NCBI RefSeq assembly: GCF_004138485.1
Contig: NZ_RYEV01000005.1
Coordinates: 62,001 to 126,000 of the forward strand
Direction: 5' to 3'
DNA length: 64,000 bases
Source: Peristeroidobacter soli
Lineage (GTDB): Bacteria > Pseudomonadota > Gammaproteobacteria > Steroidobacterales > Steroidobacteraceae
Within the stretch, counting starts at the first letter, position 1; each line of letters begins with the position of its first letter. Below the pieces are notes generated by a model. It searched no databases. It worked only from the letters and a program-made list of their open reading frames with translations, and had not been told where the DNA came from. The position numbers and the translations under genes are program-made. This document shows positions 26,827-34,030 of the stretch, piece by piece.

Positions 26827-27577
26827 GAAGCCAAGATCTGAGGGCGGCGCAGCTACGCTTGCGGACGTTTGGCCAGCAGGGGCGACAGACGCGAGCGGTC
26901 GTATCGTTTCACCACCAAGCTCACAGACCAAAGCTGACACGCCGCAACTGCAGCCCGGGGCTCAGCGAACCGACCTGGCGCGTGAAGTTCGCGTCGACGA
27001 ACGCGATCTGCGACCTCTTGGAACCGAACACAATAACTTGCCACGGCAACCGCGCTTTAGCACGGAGACGGTTGCAGGAAAATTACTAAAGCACGGGAGT
27101 GCGCCCTACCTCTTCGAGAGAAACCAGCGTCAGAGCTACTACGCGACGATCTTGACCTCGGAAGGGTATCGAACGCTGTGGGGCCCGGGGCTGCGAAAGG
27201 CAATCGAGCAGTCTCAGACTCGGATCCGGGTTGGAGACCGGGTGATGGTCCGACGCGTAGCGAATGCGTCGGCCCCTCGGCGCGTGAGATGGCAAGCCGA
27301 GAAGCCGGAATGGTTCGGAACGCGAGGAAACGAAGCTCGACGTTTGCGCGACGATCATGTCGCCGCTCTGCGGATCTCGCGTGGAGATTCGGAGTTGTTT
27401 CAGACGATGCTGGCGATGCAGGCAGCAGAGCGGGTTGCCGACCAACGACTGAGTGACCCAAAGAAGCGCTTGAATTTCATTGCGGGCGTCGCCAAACGCC
27501 TCCAGGAAAAAACTCAGCAGAACCAATCGGTACCTTCGCCGAAATTGCGCAACCGACGCGACGAGCGCAGCCGCTGA
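26819..27577 (+). CDS. Conjugation accessory protein with HG-YF domain (paralogue 3)
   Basis: A 252-residue protein. Residues 84-150 repeat the domain seen in the two upstream paralogues (VAGKLLKHGSAPYLF, QSYYATILTSEGYRTLWG), and residues 195-240 repeat the helical tail (MLAMQAAERVADQRLSDPKKR). The N-terminal third is polar and probably disordered. It ends the collinear transfer block; the cassette array begins about 30 bp later. Confidence 0.65.
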   Translation: MSEKPRSEGGAATLADVWPAGATDASGRIVSPPSSQTKADTPQLQPGAQRTDLAREVRVDERDLRPLGTEHNNLPRQPRFSTETVAGKLLKHGSAPYLFERNQRQSYYATILTSEGYRTLWGPGLRKAIEQSQTRIRVGDRVMVRRVANASAPRRVRWQAEKPEWFGTRGNEARRLRDDHVAALRISRGDSELFQTMLAMQAAERVADQRLSDPKKRLNFIAGVAKRLQEKTQQNQSVPSPKLRNRRDERSR

Positions 27578-27605
27578 AGCAGGCGGGATTGCTGAGTTCA
27601 ATCCT

Positions 27606-27720
27606 ATCACGGCGATCCCTCCGTCAAGGACGAGTGCGATGACGCACTCGCCGCCTGAGGCGGTTGGGATCCTTGACTCCGAGATGCGCCGCGATGGATT
27701 GCATTCGGGCAATCCCGCCC
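27606..27720 (+). promoter_or_regulatory. Structured leader L1 (before DUF932 fragment)
   Basis: Stems: ATCACGGCG/CGCCGCGAT (27606-27614 with 27687-27695, one mismatch), GTCAAGG/CCTTGAC (27623-27629 with 27671-27677), inner hairpin CGAGTGCG-ATGA-CGCACTCG (27631-27650), inner hairpin CCGCC-TGA-GGCGG (27651-27663), and final GGGC-AATCCC-GCCC (27707-27720). The Shine-Dalgarno GAGGGA and ATG 27745 follow. It is one of seven related leaders and probably a cis-acting RNA. Confidence 0.75.
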
Positions 27721-27744
27721 AAGCAAATCAATTGAGGGATCGTC

Positions 27745-28227
27745 ATGAAAACCATCCAGACACTTCTGGGCGATATCGATTGCGACAGCGCGTTCGTCGG
27801 CGGGCTCGATCGCATGCAACTCGAGAAGCTGACACCAGCTGTCTACGCACAGGCTCCCCATGAGAAGCTGAGTGCGAAGTATGCCTTCTTGCCGACCTCA
27901 GTCGTCATTGCAACGATGGGTGAGGCGGGGTTCAACGTAGTTCAGGCCGCTCAATCACGATCCCGCCGTGATTTGCCGGCGTTCGCCCGTCACGCGCTGC
28001 GATTCCGCAGAGCCAAGTCCGAAGTCTATGTCGGGGAGGTTGTCCCGGAGATTCTGATCCTCAACTCCCACGATGGCTCGAGCGCATATCTTATGTTTGG
28101 ATGTATTTGTCACCGGACGTGGGGGAAATGCTTGAAATCCAGTATTTGCAACGCTGGGACCCAGCGCAACAAGAAAGGTGACAGTTATGGTGCTCGCGGG
28201 GTGTCGAGGCGCTTTTCCATTCGGTAG
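27745..28227 (+). pseudogene. DUF932 (antirestriction-type) gene, truncated
   Basis: The first 117 residues match the DUF932 family common on plasmids and ICEs (YAFLPTSVVIATMGEAGF, SRSRRDLPAFARHALRFR, VGEVVPEILILNSHDGSSAY). Homology stops abruptly at about 28098 after SSAYLMFG, and an unrelated tail runs to a stop at 28227, overlapping the 3' end of the opposite GNAT gene. Full-length relatives are about 270 residues or more, so the 3' half is lost, perhaps when the GNAT gene arrived. Its leader L1 is fully preserved. Confidence 0.75.
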
Positions 28228-28661
28228 TTCGTCATGAATTCGCCTCGTACAGTGACTGTCTGCGGAACGATGACGCGAAATCCCATCGCCTCAAAGAGCG
28301 GGCGTGCCGTAATGCTCGCCTCTGTGTATAGACGACGCAAATCTTGGATGCGGGCCGCCTCTTCAATCTGCTGAAGTAAAGCACGGGCCACGCTACGACG
28401 CTGAAAATCGGGGTGGACGTAGAGCATGTCGACATGTCCATCGGGCTCGAGGTCGGAGAATCCAGCGATTTGGTCTTCGATCTCGGCGACCCATGTTGAT
28501 TTACTCTCGCATCGCTTTCCAAAGCTCCTCACATCGATGACGTCAGGCGCCCGAGCCTCGATTTGAGATGGGCTGTAATCGCGCCCTGCGATGCGTCGAA
28601 CGGAGGCAACTACGGCTGCGGAATCAGCCGCTCGATAGGTTCGAATGACGATCCCTGGCAT
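28185..28661 (-). CDS. GNAT-family N-acetyltransferase
   Basis: A 158-residue acetyltransferase. The acetyl-CoA site is visible as VDMLYVHPDFQRRSVARALLQQ (motif A with the Q/RxxGxG/A-type loop, here QRRSVA), and motif B lies at RLYTEASITARPLFEAMGF. It is the only cassette gene on the minus strand and has no leader of the L1-L7 type. A CGCTGGG-A-CCCAGCG hairpin lies just past its stop (28152-28166). The substrate is unknown. Confidence 0.8.
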   Translation of the reverse strand: MPGIVIRTYRAADSAAVVASVRRIAGRDYSPSQIEARAPDVIDVRSFGKRCESKSTWVAEIEDQIAGFSDLEPDGHVDMLYVHPDFQRRSVARALLQQIEEAARIQDLRRLYTEASITARPLFEAMGFRVIVPQTVTVRGEFMTNYRMEKRLDTPRAP

Positions 28662-28703
28662 GTCGGAGGAAGAGGCGGGCGAGATTGCGGGATGGCTAGG
28701 ATA

Positions 28704-28821
28704 CCAACGCCGGTCTCGCGGTCAATGGCTACGCGCGAAGCGCGCTTGCGGCCCGCTGGGCCGGCTTCGCCCATTGACCGCTGCGCTGCGGCGTGGAGCG
28801 GGAGCGCGGGCAATCTCGCCC
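28704..28821 (+). promoter_or_regulatory. Structured leader L2 (before ardB)
   Basis: CGGTCAATGG/CCATTGACCG is a perfect 10-bp stem (28719-28728 with 28771-28780). Inside are CGCGC-GAA-GCGCG (28732-28744) and GGCCC-GCT-GGGCC (28750-28762). CCAACGCCG/CGGCGTGG closes the base with one bulge. GGGC-AATCTC-GCCC (28808-28821) precedes AAGGA and ATG 28843. The fold is the same as in L1 with different stem sequence. Confidence 0.75.
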
Positions 28822-28842
28822 CAATCGAAAAGGATCCCGCTC

Positions 28843-29268
28843 ATGAATACCTCCACTGATCTGATGTCGCAGTCGATCCAAGCGCGCCGAGTTGCCGAAG
28901 CTGAGCGACTTGAGATGCTGCCTCGGCACTTCGGTCGTCACATGCTTACCGTGGAAGATGCAGTGTATACCTTCATGCGAAGGCTCGCTCCTCAGTATGC
29001 CGGCGGTTACTGGAATTTCATCGAGCTCTCAAACGGCGGGGTTTACCTTGCGCCGCACGGGGAGACAATCTTCCGGATCGACGTCGAAGGTAACGGCTTC
29101 TCGGGTGAGATGAGTGCGGATGCTGCAGGCATCACGGCTTGTCTTTTTGCACTGAGTCATCTGTCGTTCCAGATCGCGGACGAGTGCATCGCGGATCACT
29201 TCCATTACCTGCGGGAGTTCGCGCTGTCGCACGCCGAAGCCGGAACAATCCTGGCAGCGATCGACTGA
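28843..29268 (+). CDS. ardB: Antirestriction protein, ArdB/KlcA family
   Basis: A 141-residue antirestriction protein. The family hallmarks are LPRHFGRHMLTVEDAVYTFM, YAGGYWNFIELSNGGVYLAP, MSADAAGITACLFALSHLSF and HYLREFALSHAEAGTILAAID. ArdB/KlcA proteins inhibit type I restriction enzymes without mimicking DNA, protecting an incoming element after conjugation. ATG 28843 lies after leader L2; a strong terminator follows. It is the best-recognised gene of the cassette array and hints that its neighbours also counter host defences. Confidence 0.92.
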   Translation: MNTSTDLMSQSIQARRVAEAERLEMLPRHFGRHMLTVEDAVYTFMRRLAPQYAGGYWNFIELSNGGVYLAPHGETIFRIDVEGNGFSGEMSADAAGITACLFALSHLSFQIADECIADHFHYLREFALSHAEAGTILAAID

Positions 29269-29280
29269 TCCGCCGCGTGG

Positions 29281-29311
29281 CCCGGGCGCAGCGATGCGCT
29301 CGGGTCTTTTT
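29281..29311 (+). terminator. Intrinsic terminator of ardB
   Basis: CCCGGGCGCA-GCGA-TGCGCTCGGG (29281-29304, one G-T pair) followed by TCTTTTT. The GGGCGCAG core recurs in hairpins after three other cassette genes. Confidence 0.85.
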
Positions 29312-29323
29312 AAGTACGACACC

Positions 29324-29753
29324 TCAGTGCCGGTGCGCGCCGCGCGGGGTGGAAGAAACGACCGTCAGCCGCGCGGGCAACTGCTTGCGAAGCTGCGCGA
29401 GCTCTCGGTCGCGGCGCTCAAGGAGTGTGCTGGTCTCGCGATAGGCGGTGAAATAATGGTCCACGAGGGGCGAGCTGCGCCACGCGCTCGCGCAAGACCG
29501 CGCTCTCGCGCTGGCGATGCGCGGCCGCACGTCGGGCTTGGGTGCGCGCAGACTTGCGAGGTTGATGACGACGCAGCCGCGCAAGAATCGAAGCATGATA
29601 GCGATATAGCGAGTTGCGGGAGACGTCGGCGAGCCGGCACAGTTCGCTCACCGTCACGCGCGGTGGACGATGGCGAGTGTCCGCCGTCAGTCGCTCGAGC
29701 GCATCGCTGAGCCGTGCGCGAGCAGGACGCTCAGTACGTGGTGTTGGAGGCAT
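29324..29753 (-). pseudogene. DUF6262/TnpC-like recombinase accessory protein, frameshifted
   Basis: From ATG 29753 the frame gives PRVTVSELCRLADVSRNSLYRYH, a helix-turn-helix like that of the small third protein of Tn554-type recombinase modules, followed by a coiled region (RRAAAHRQRESAVLRERVAQL). A run of four G (29467-29470) shifts the frame; removing one base joins ALVDHYFTAYRETSTLLERRD and a stop at 29324. It lies directly downstream of a truncated integrase remnant, matching such modules. Family name is from memory. Confidence 0.6.
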
Positions 29754-29972
29754 GTGACTCTCCTGGGGATGAATCGAGCGCGCGAAGCATCCGTTGGGCT
29801 TCCGACAGGCGTTCGCGCGCGATCTTGAGGGTCTGTGTCGGCAGCGCCGGGATGTTGAGCAGATGCTCGTACCGTTGCTGCTGTTCTTGCCAGTAGGGTC
29901 GATGCGATACTGAAACCACGAAGTTGAGGCAGCGACGTCACCCCACCTTTCAGTAGCACGGTGATTTAGAGT
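29731..29972 (-). pseudogene. C-terminal remnant of a site-specific integrase
   Basis: The minus strand encodes HRPYWQEQQQRYEHLLNIPALP and LSEAQRMLRALD, resembling the C-terminal tail of integrases from Tn554-like modules, with its end overlapping the DUF6262-like start. Upstream, FQYRIDP joins it after a one-base shift, then the sequence is cut by the IS3 element. No catalytic residues remain. Confidence 0.5.
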
Positions 29973-29999
29973 CCGACCCCAGAGACGGATGTTGGACGG

Positions 30000-30263
30000 G
30001 TGAAGAAGCGTTTTTCTGAAGAACAGATCATTGGTTTTCTGCGGGAAGTGGATGCCGGCGTGCCGGTCAAAGAGCTGTGTCGCAAGCACGGCTTCTCGGA
30101 GGCGAGTTACTACCTCTGGCGCAACAAGTTCGGCGGCATGGAGGTCTCCGATGCGAAGCGGCTGAAGGCGTTGGAGGCCGAGAACGCGCGCCTGAAGAAG
30201 CTGCTGGCGGAGTCGATGCTAGAGAACGAGGTGACGCGCGAGGCGTTGCGAAAAAAGTGGTAG
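30000..30263 (+). CDS. IS3-family transposase OrfA
   Basis: An 87-residue HTH_Tnp_1 protein from GTG 30000 ([44 protein letters not shown]) with a leucine-zipper-like C-terminus ([17 protein letters not shown]). The A AAA AAG slippery site at 30251-30257 near its end allows -1 frameshifting into orfB. Confidence 0.92.
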   Translation: MKKRFSEEQIIGFLREVDAGVPVKELCRKHGFSEASYYLWRNKFGGMEVSDAKRLKALEAENARLKKLLAESMLENEVTREALRKKW

Positions 30264-31105
30264 GCGCACCAGCTCGACGCGAGGTGGTGCGCTGGATGAC
30301 GCCACAAGGCCTGTCCGAACGCCGGGCGCTGCAGATCATCGGGATGAGCGCGAGCTCGTTGCGATATCAGCCAGCGCCGGATCGCAACGGCGAGCTGCGC
30401 GAGCAGATCGTGCATCTGGCGCAGCGCCATCGCCGCTACGGCGCCGGGATGATCTACCTGAAGCTGCGTCAGGCCGGCCATCGCGTGAATCACAAGCGCG
30501 TGGAACGGCTCTACGCGCAGGAGAAGCTGCAGGTCCGCCGGCGCCGACGGAAGAAGATACCGATGTCGGAACGACAGCCGTTGGAGCGCCCGTCGGAGGC
30601 TAATTCCGTGTGGTCGATGGATTTTGTCTTCGATCGCGTCGCTGGTGGCCGTGCGATCAAGAATCTCGCGGTCGTGGACGATGCCACACACGAGGCGATC
30701 GCCGTCATTCCAGAGCACAACATCAGCGGTCGTCAGCTCGTGCGTATGCTCGAAGATATCTGTAGCCGCCGCGGCTACCCCAAGGTGGTTCGCACCGACA
30801 ACGGCAAAGAATTTTGCGGCCGAGCGATGCTGGCGTGGGCGCATGAGAAGCACATACTGCTGCGGCTGATCGAGCCAGGCAAGCCGAACCAGAACGCCTA
30901 CATCGAATCGTTCAACGGGCGCCTTCGAGACGAATGCCTCAACGAGCACTGGTTCACCAGCCTGGCGCACGCAAGAACGGTCATCGAAGCCTGGCGGCGT
31001 GAATATAACGAGGAGCGTCCAAAGCGAGCACTCGGCGGGCTCACGCCATCACAGTACGCAACGCAATTGGCAGAGAAGGCGGTTACAGTAACGGCCGGGC
31101 TCTAG
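30251..31105 (+). CDS. IS3-family transposase OrfB (DDE integrase)
   Basis: Read from the frameshift site, this part is about 285 residues. The HTH_21 region ([32 protein letters not shown]) is followed by the rve core with D in WSMDFVFD, D in VRTDNGKEF and E in [14 protein letters not shown]. The frame is also open upstream to 30077, but the protein is normally made as an OrfAB fusion. Looks intact. Confidence 0.92.
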   Translation, partial: KKVVGAPARREVVRWMTPQGLSERRALQIIGMSASSLRYQPAPDRNGELREQIVHLAQRHRRYGAGMIYLKLRQAGHRVNHKRVERLYAQEKLQVRRRRRKKIPMSERQPLERPSEANSVWSMDFVFDRVAGGRAIKNLAVVDDATHEAIAVIPEHNISGRQLVRMLEDICSRRGYPKVVRTDNGKEFCGRAMLAWAHEKHILLRLIEPGKPNQNAYIESFNGRLRDECLNEHWFTSLAHARTVIEAWRREYNEERPKRALGGLTPSQYATQLAEKAVTVTAGL

Positions 31106-31208
31106 AATCATCTGCTACTCAAAACGGGGTCACGTCGGTCCGTCTGCACTGTGAGTGCTTGGCTCGGCGCAGGAGTGATAGGCGGCGAACTTGCCGGACG
31201 CGAACGGT

Positions 31209-31327
31209 ACCGCCAGAGATTCGGTCCCCAAAGAGGCGCGCAGACGCGCGCCCGCCGCAGACGGCGGCTTCGCTCTTTGCGGGCCGAATCTCTGGCGGTC
31301 GCCCGATCGCGGGCAATTTCGCCCGCG
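31209..31327 (+). promoter_or_regulatory. Structured leader L3 (longest stem)
   Basis: ACCGCCAGAGATTCGG (31209-31224) pairs perfectly with CCGAATCTCTGGCGGT (31284-31299). The stem continues through an imperfect stretch to CAAAGAG/CTCTTTG (31229-31235 with 31273-31279), about 29 bp in all. Inner hairpins are GCGCG-CAGA-CGCGC (31236-31249) and CCGCCG-CAGA-CGGCGG (31252-31267). CGCGGGC-AATTTC-GCCCGCG (31308-31327) is the terminal hairpin, 15 nt before ATG 31343. Confidence 0.75.
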
Positions 31328-31342
31328 ACGGTGAGACTTATC

Positions 31343-31720
31343 ATGAATGATTCAGCCAACAATGAGAGTCCTTCTGGCGACCGGGGCTCCAGCATCCGTG
31401 CTGGGCAGATGCTGCACCTGAGAGAGCTGTCAGCTCAACTTCGTGAGACTGGCCTCGTGCGATTGAAGGCTTTATACGAGATGGTGGATGGCAGGGCCAT
31501 AGTCGGAATCGTCTGTCTCGATGCCAATGATCAGCCTGTTTTACCGCGTTGCCCGATGGGTACTCTGGCAGAGGCTCTTAAAACATTTGAAACTCTCTTG
31601 AACGAGAGGGTTCGTGAACTAGGAGGCGGGGCGGTCGATGGTGCTGGGGAGTTTGACTGGGATGTTGTCGATAACAATGTCATTCACAAGCACGTGATCA
31701 CTTATAACAACTTCGACTAA
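31343..31720 (+). CDS. DUF6878-like small protein, paralogue A
   Basis: A 125-residue soluble protein. The C-terminal pattern DGAGEFDWDVVDNNVIHKHVITYNNFD aligns with the other two paralogues (GEFEWELVRDELTHVHG and GRIDWNLARNELVHKHH) and with the DUF6878 type, which has a GWENNDGAYGEF-like core. Function is unknown. It sits behind leader L3, with a GTCCGGGC hairpin downstream. Start ATG 31343 follows GGTGAG. Confidence 0.65.
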   Translation: MNDSANNESPSGDRGSSIRAGQMLHLRELSAQLRETGLVRLKALYEMVDGRAIVGIVCLDANDQPVLPRCPMGTLAEALKTFETLLNERVRELGGGAVDGAGEFDWDVVDNNVIHKHVITYNNFD

Positions 31721-31732
31721 ATAACTCGTGGT

Positions 31733-31758
31733 GTCCGGGCGCAGAGATGTGCCCGGAC
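31733..31758 (+). terminator. Hairpin after DUF6878-like gene A
   Basis: GTCCGGGCGC-AGAGAT-GTGCCCGGAC is a 10-bp stem (one G-T pair), 13 bp past the stop. It contains GGGCGCAG like the ardB terminator but has only a short T-run downstream. Confidence 0.6.
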
Positions 31759-31986
31759 GCCGCGTTTACTATAGCCACACATTACCTCGTCTGATGACCG
31801 GAATTGTTGGATTGCCTGAGCTCACGAGCGTAGCACGCCTTATGTTTTGATCACGCGATGCTCGGGGTTGCACGTACGCAACGCCGTGGGCCGGGCTTGT
31901 CCTACGAATGAGATTGAGCCAGTCCGCCTGAACTACGGAGGGAAAGCAGAGGAAGAGAGTGACGAATTGCCTACCGATCCAGCCTA
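31759..31986. other. Gap between cassettes without a clear gene
   Basis: About 230 bp between the hairpin of cassette A and leader L4. Open frames here are short and lack recognisable features; a promoter for the next cassette could lie here but I cannot place one. Confidence 0.4.
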
Positions 31987-32101
31987 CCACCCCGTGCTCG
32001 CTGTCAACATCGCGCGCAGGCGCGCGACCCGGCGAAGACGCCGGGCGTTGCGTTGACAGCTTGCGCGCGCGGTGGAGCAGCGGTCGCGGGCAAATTCGCC
32101 C
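31987..32101 (+). promoter_or_regulatory. Structured leader L4
   Basis: GCTGTCAAC/GTTGACAGC (32000-32008 with 32052-32060) is a perfect 9-bp stem. It encloses CGCGCG-CAGG-CGCGCG (32011-32026) and CCCGGCG-AAGA-CGCCGGG (32028-32045). CCACC/GGTGG (31987-31991 with 32071-32075) closes the base. GGGC-AAATTC-GCCC (32088-32101) precedes GGAG and ATG 32125. Confidence 0.75.
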
Positions 32102-32124
32102 AGCAAAGAAATGCGGAGCTCACC

Positions 32125-32406
32125 ATGGGCGCCTTGTTTGAATTTTATTTCGGGGAAAATATTCCTAATGATGAGGTCGCAGTAAGAGTGGCTGAAGCGG
32201 CAATCCGAAGAAGTCGAGAAAACGAGGGATCGGGGCCCTACACAGGTGCGCTGGCTGAGTGCACCCGAGTCGAACTTATAAAAGAAGTCGCCGAAAGCAT
32301 TGACGACGCCCAAGCGCGATTGACTCAAATGCCGACGCGGGATGTGCTTCACATCATGCGCCTGAGGTCCGGGGGCTATGCCTTCGGGGCTTGGTGTAGT
32401 TGGTAG
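32125..32406 (+). CDS. Cassette protein of unknown function
   Basis: A 93-residue protein (MGALFEFYFGENIPNDEVAV, ECTRVELIKEVAESIDDAQAR). I do not recognise a family. Support comes from leader L4 and a GGAG Shine-Dalgarno at normal spacing. The middle is helical and acidic; the last 15 residues are glycine- and aromatic-rich. Confidence 0.55.
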   Translation: MGALFEFYFGENIPNDEVAVRVAEAAIRRSRENEGSGPYTGALAECTRVELIKEVAESIDDAQARLTQMPTRDVLHIMRLRSGGYAFGAWCSW

Positions 32407-32570
32407 CGCAGTGACATAGATCTCGGGGCTGCGGCGTTTGGTTAAGTGCTGCAGCCTCGCGTCTCTCTAAGGCGTGTGCGCATTCGCTTGGCCATGCCGG
32501 CTCGCCTCTCGTCATCTCGACCGAAGAGGAAGGGAGGGGAGTGGGGCTTGCATATGCGATTCCAGCGTAC

Positions 32571-32680
32571 CACGTCGTGCTCGCCGTCAAGAGTCGCGCG
32601 AAGGCACGACCGCCGAAACGGCGGCTGCGCTCTTGACGGCTGCGCGCGCCGTGCTGCTAGCGTCGTGGGCAATCCCGCCC
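32571..32680 (+). promoter_or_regulatory. Structured leader L5
   Basis: GCCGTCAAGAG/CTCTTGACGGC (32583-32593 with 32630-32640) is a perfect 11-bp stem. Inside are an imperfect GTCG/CGAC hairpin and CGCCG-AAA-CGGCG (32611-32623). GGGC-AATCCC-GCCC (32667-32680) ends 15 nt before ATG 32696, with GGAG between. Confidence 0.75.
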
Positions 32681-32695
32681 AGGCGGAGAACGATC

Positions 32696-33094
32696 ATGAC
32701 GGAGCGTAATAACGGAGAGCAGCTGGACGTAACCGAACCTCACCCCAGGATGCAACGCGTATCGCAACGTATGCCGGCTGTCGCAGCGATGTTGAAACGA
32801 GCCGACGTGTCTTACGTGCGAATCACTTACCAGGGTGAGTGGGATTCCGGCCGAGTGAACGATGCACTATTTCACGGTGCGAATGGCGAACTCATCAACC
32901 CATCCTTACCGGGAAGAGCACGACGAGCGCTCTGGGCATTCTTCCATGAGTTGCTCGAAGTGCGTCATCCTGGCTGGAAGAATGCCGAGGGCTCGCGCGG
33001 GGAGTTCGAGTGGGAACTCGTGCGTGACGAATTAACGCACGTTCACGGTTGGCGAAATTACAGTTACGACTTCGACTCCATGCGCGGGCTATAA
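32696..33094 (+). CDS. DUF6878-like small protein, paralogue B
   Basis: A 132-residue protein with the best family match of the three paralogues: YVRITYQGEWDSGRVND, then LLEVRHPGWKNAEGSRGEF and WELVRDELTHVHGWRNYSYDF. DUF6878-type proteins have no established function. It lies between leader L5 and a perfect 13-bp hairpin. Confidence 0.7.
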   Translation: MTERNNGEQLDVTEPHPRMQRVSQRMPAVAAMLKRADVSYVRITYQGEWDSGRVNDALFHGANGELINPSLPGRARRALWAFFHELLEVRHPGWKNAEGSRGEFEWELVRDELTHVHGWRNYSYDFDSMRGL

Positions 33095-33100
33095 CGTTGA

Positions 33101-33129
33101 CTGGGCGCAGATGTGGCATCTGCGCCCAG
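33101..33129 (+). terminator. Perfect 13-bp hairpin after DUF6878-like gene B
   Basis: CTGGGCGCAGATG-TGG-CATCTGCGCCCAG starts 6 bp past the stop. It has the GGGCGCAG core of the other cassette hairpins but no T-run, so it may terminate with Rho, stabilise the 3' end or be a cassette boundary mark. Confidence 0.6.
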
Positions 33130-33325
33130 ATCAAGCATTGATGCTCGGCTCAGCTGTCGTAGTTCGGCTCTTCCTCGTGGTTCCGGCTGATGCCTGCCAT
33201 CGATATTCGGTCGAGCCTGACTGCCTGCCCTCGCCAGTTGATCAAATCGCGCTCGCATTCAATCGCAACTCCAGCGGTGACTTCGATCCAACGAACTGGA
33301 GGCGGGTTGCAGACTGTTTGTATTC

Positions 33326-33441
33326 TATCACGCTGCGCTCGCCGTCAAGGGCGAGTGCTCGCGCACTCGCCGCCTGCGGCGGTCTTTGCCCCCTGACTGG
33401 CGAGCACAGCGTGATAAGCGCCCCTCCGGGCAATCCCGCCA
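33326..33441 (+). promoter_or_regulatory. Structured leader L6
   Basis: TATCACGCTGCGCTCGCC (33326-33343) pairs with GGCGAGCACAGCGTGATA (33399-33416), 17 of 18 positions. GTCA/TGAC and GGG/CCC continue it. Inner hairpins are GCGAGTGC-TCGC-GCACTCGC (33351-33370) and CCGCC-TGC-GGCGG (33370-33382). GGGC-AATCCC-GCC(A) ends at 33441. L6 is closest in sequence to L1. ATG 33464 follows GGAGAAGG. Confidence 0.75.
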
Positions 33442-33463
33442 TCAGATTGATCGGAGAAGGGCC

Positions 33464-33902
33464 ATGACCGACTTGTCTCACGTTTCATTGGAACAGCGAG
33501 TGTGTCTCGTCTGCGGATACAAGTATGAGACTGGCAGCATACTGCTGGATCGCCGACTGCGTGCATCAATGACGCGCCATAAAGTGGACTGGCTGGGGAC
33601 TATGCCCCGAGCATCTACGGCTTCACGAGGAGGGATACGTCGCCTTGGTGGAGTGTGACCCGGAGAGGAGTGACCTTGCTGGCACGGGCGACAGGGTTCT
33701 TCCGGAGAAAGTATTCCGAACCGGGCCGATCGCTCATGTCAAGCGAGAGATCTTCTCCGCCATCTTCGATATCCCTGTAACAAAAGATCAACCATGTATG
33801 TACGTCGAGCCTGGGGTCATCGAGAAGCTCCAGAGGGTCACGCAGAATCAACGTAGAGGCATTGGATGTCGCGAGAGGATACTTCGGTGTCCTCTCTTTT
33901 GA
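33464..33902 (+). pseudogene. Cysteine-containing cassette gene with a frameshift
   Basis: The frame from ATG 33464 encodes VCLVCGYKYETGSILLDRRLR and fails after KVDWLG. Removing one base near 33590 (gacTggctgg) restores GWGLCPEHLRLHEEGYVALVE and runs through PIAHVKREIFSAIFDIPV to a stop at 33902. This joined protein of about 145 residues resembles small plasmid proteins I recall with the same CLVC and GLCP pairs; their function is unknown. The leader L6 is intact although the gene is broken. Confidence 0.7.
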
Positions 33903-34030
33903 TGAGAGAAAGCTTCGTGATGAACTGGGAACGCGAACGAGCCCCGCTTGGCATAGCGGTTCGGGATGACGAGCAGCAGCTGCTTTCCCTCGGTTGGTGT
34001 CGGATTGGGATCGCTGTGCGTGCCATTCTA

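Larger units (their letters stand above)
29975..31131 (+). mobile_element. IS3-family insertion sequence (IS407-like)
   Basis: The element carries overlapping orfA and orfB with a programmed -1 frameshift signal. Ends are set tentatively at GACCCC (29975) and GGGGTC (31131), which are inverted relative to each other and extend imperfectly inward (GACGGATG and CAGATG). I see no convincing target-site duplication, so the limits may be off by a few bases. It interrupts the recombinase remnant on its left. Confidence 0.75.

Noticed and set aside
28101-28166. Integron attC site near the GNAT gene
   Set aside because: There is a CGCTGGG hairpin and a GTCACC/GGTGAC pair, but no RYYYAAC/GTTRRRY core pair in the right arrangement.
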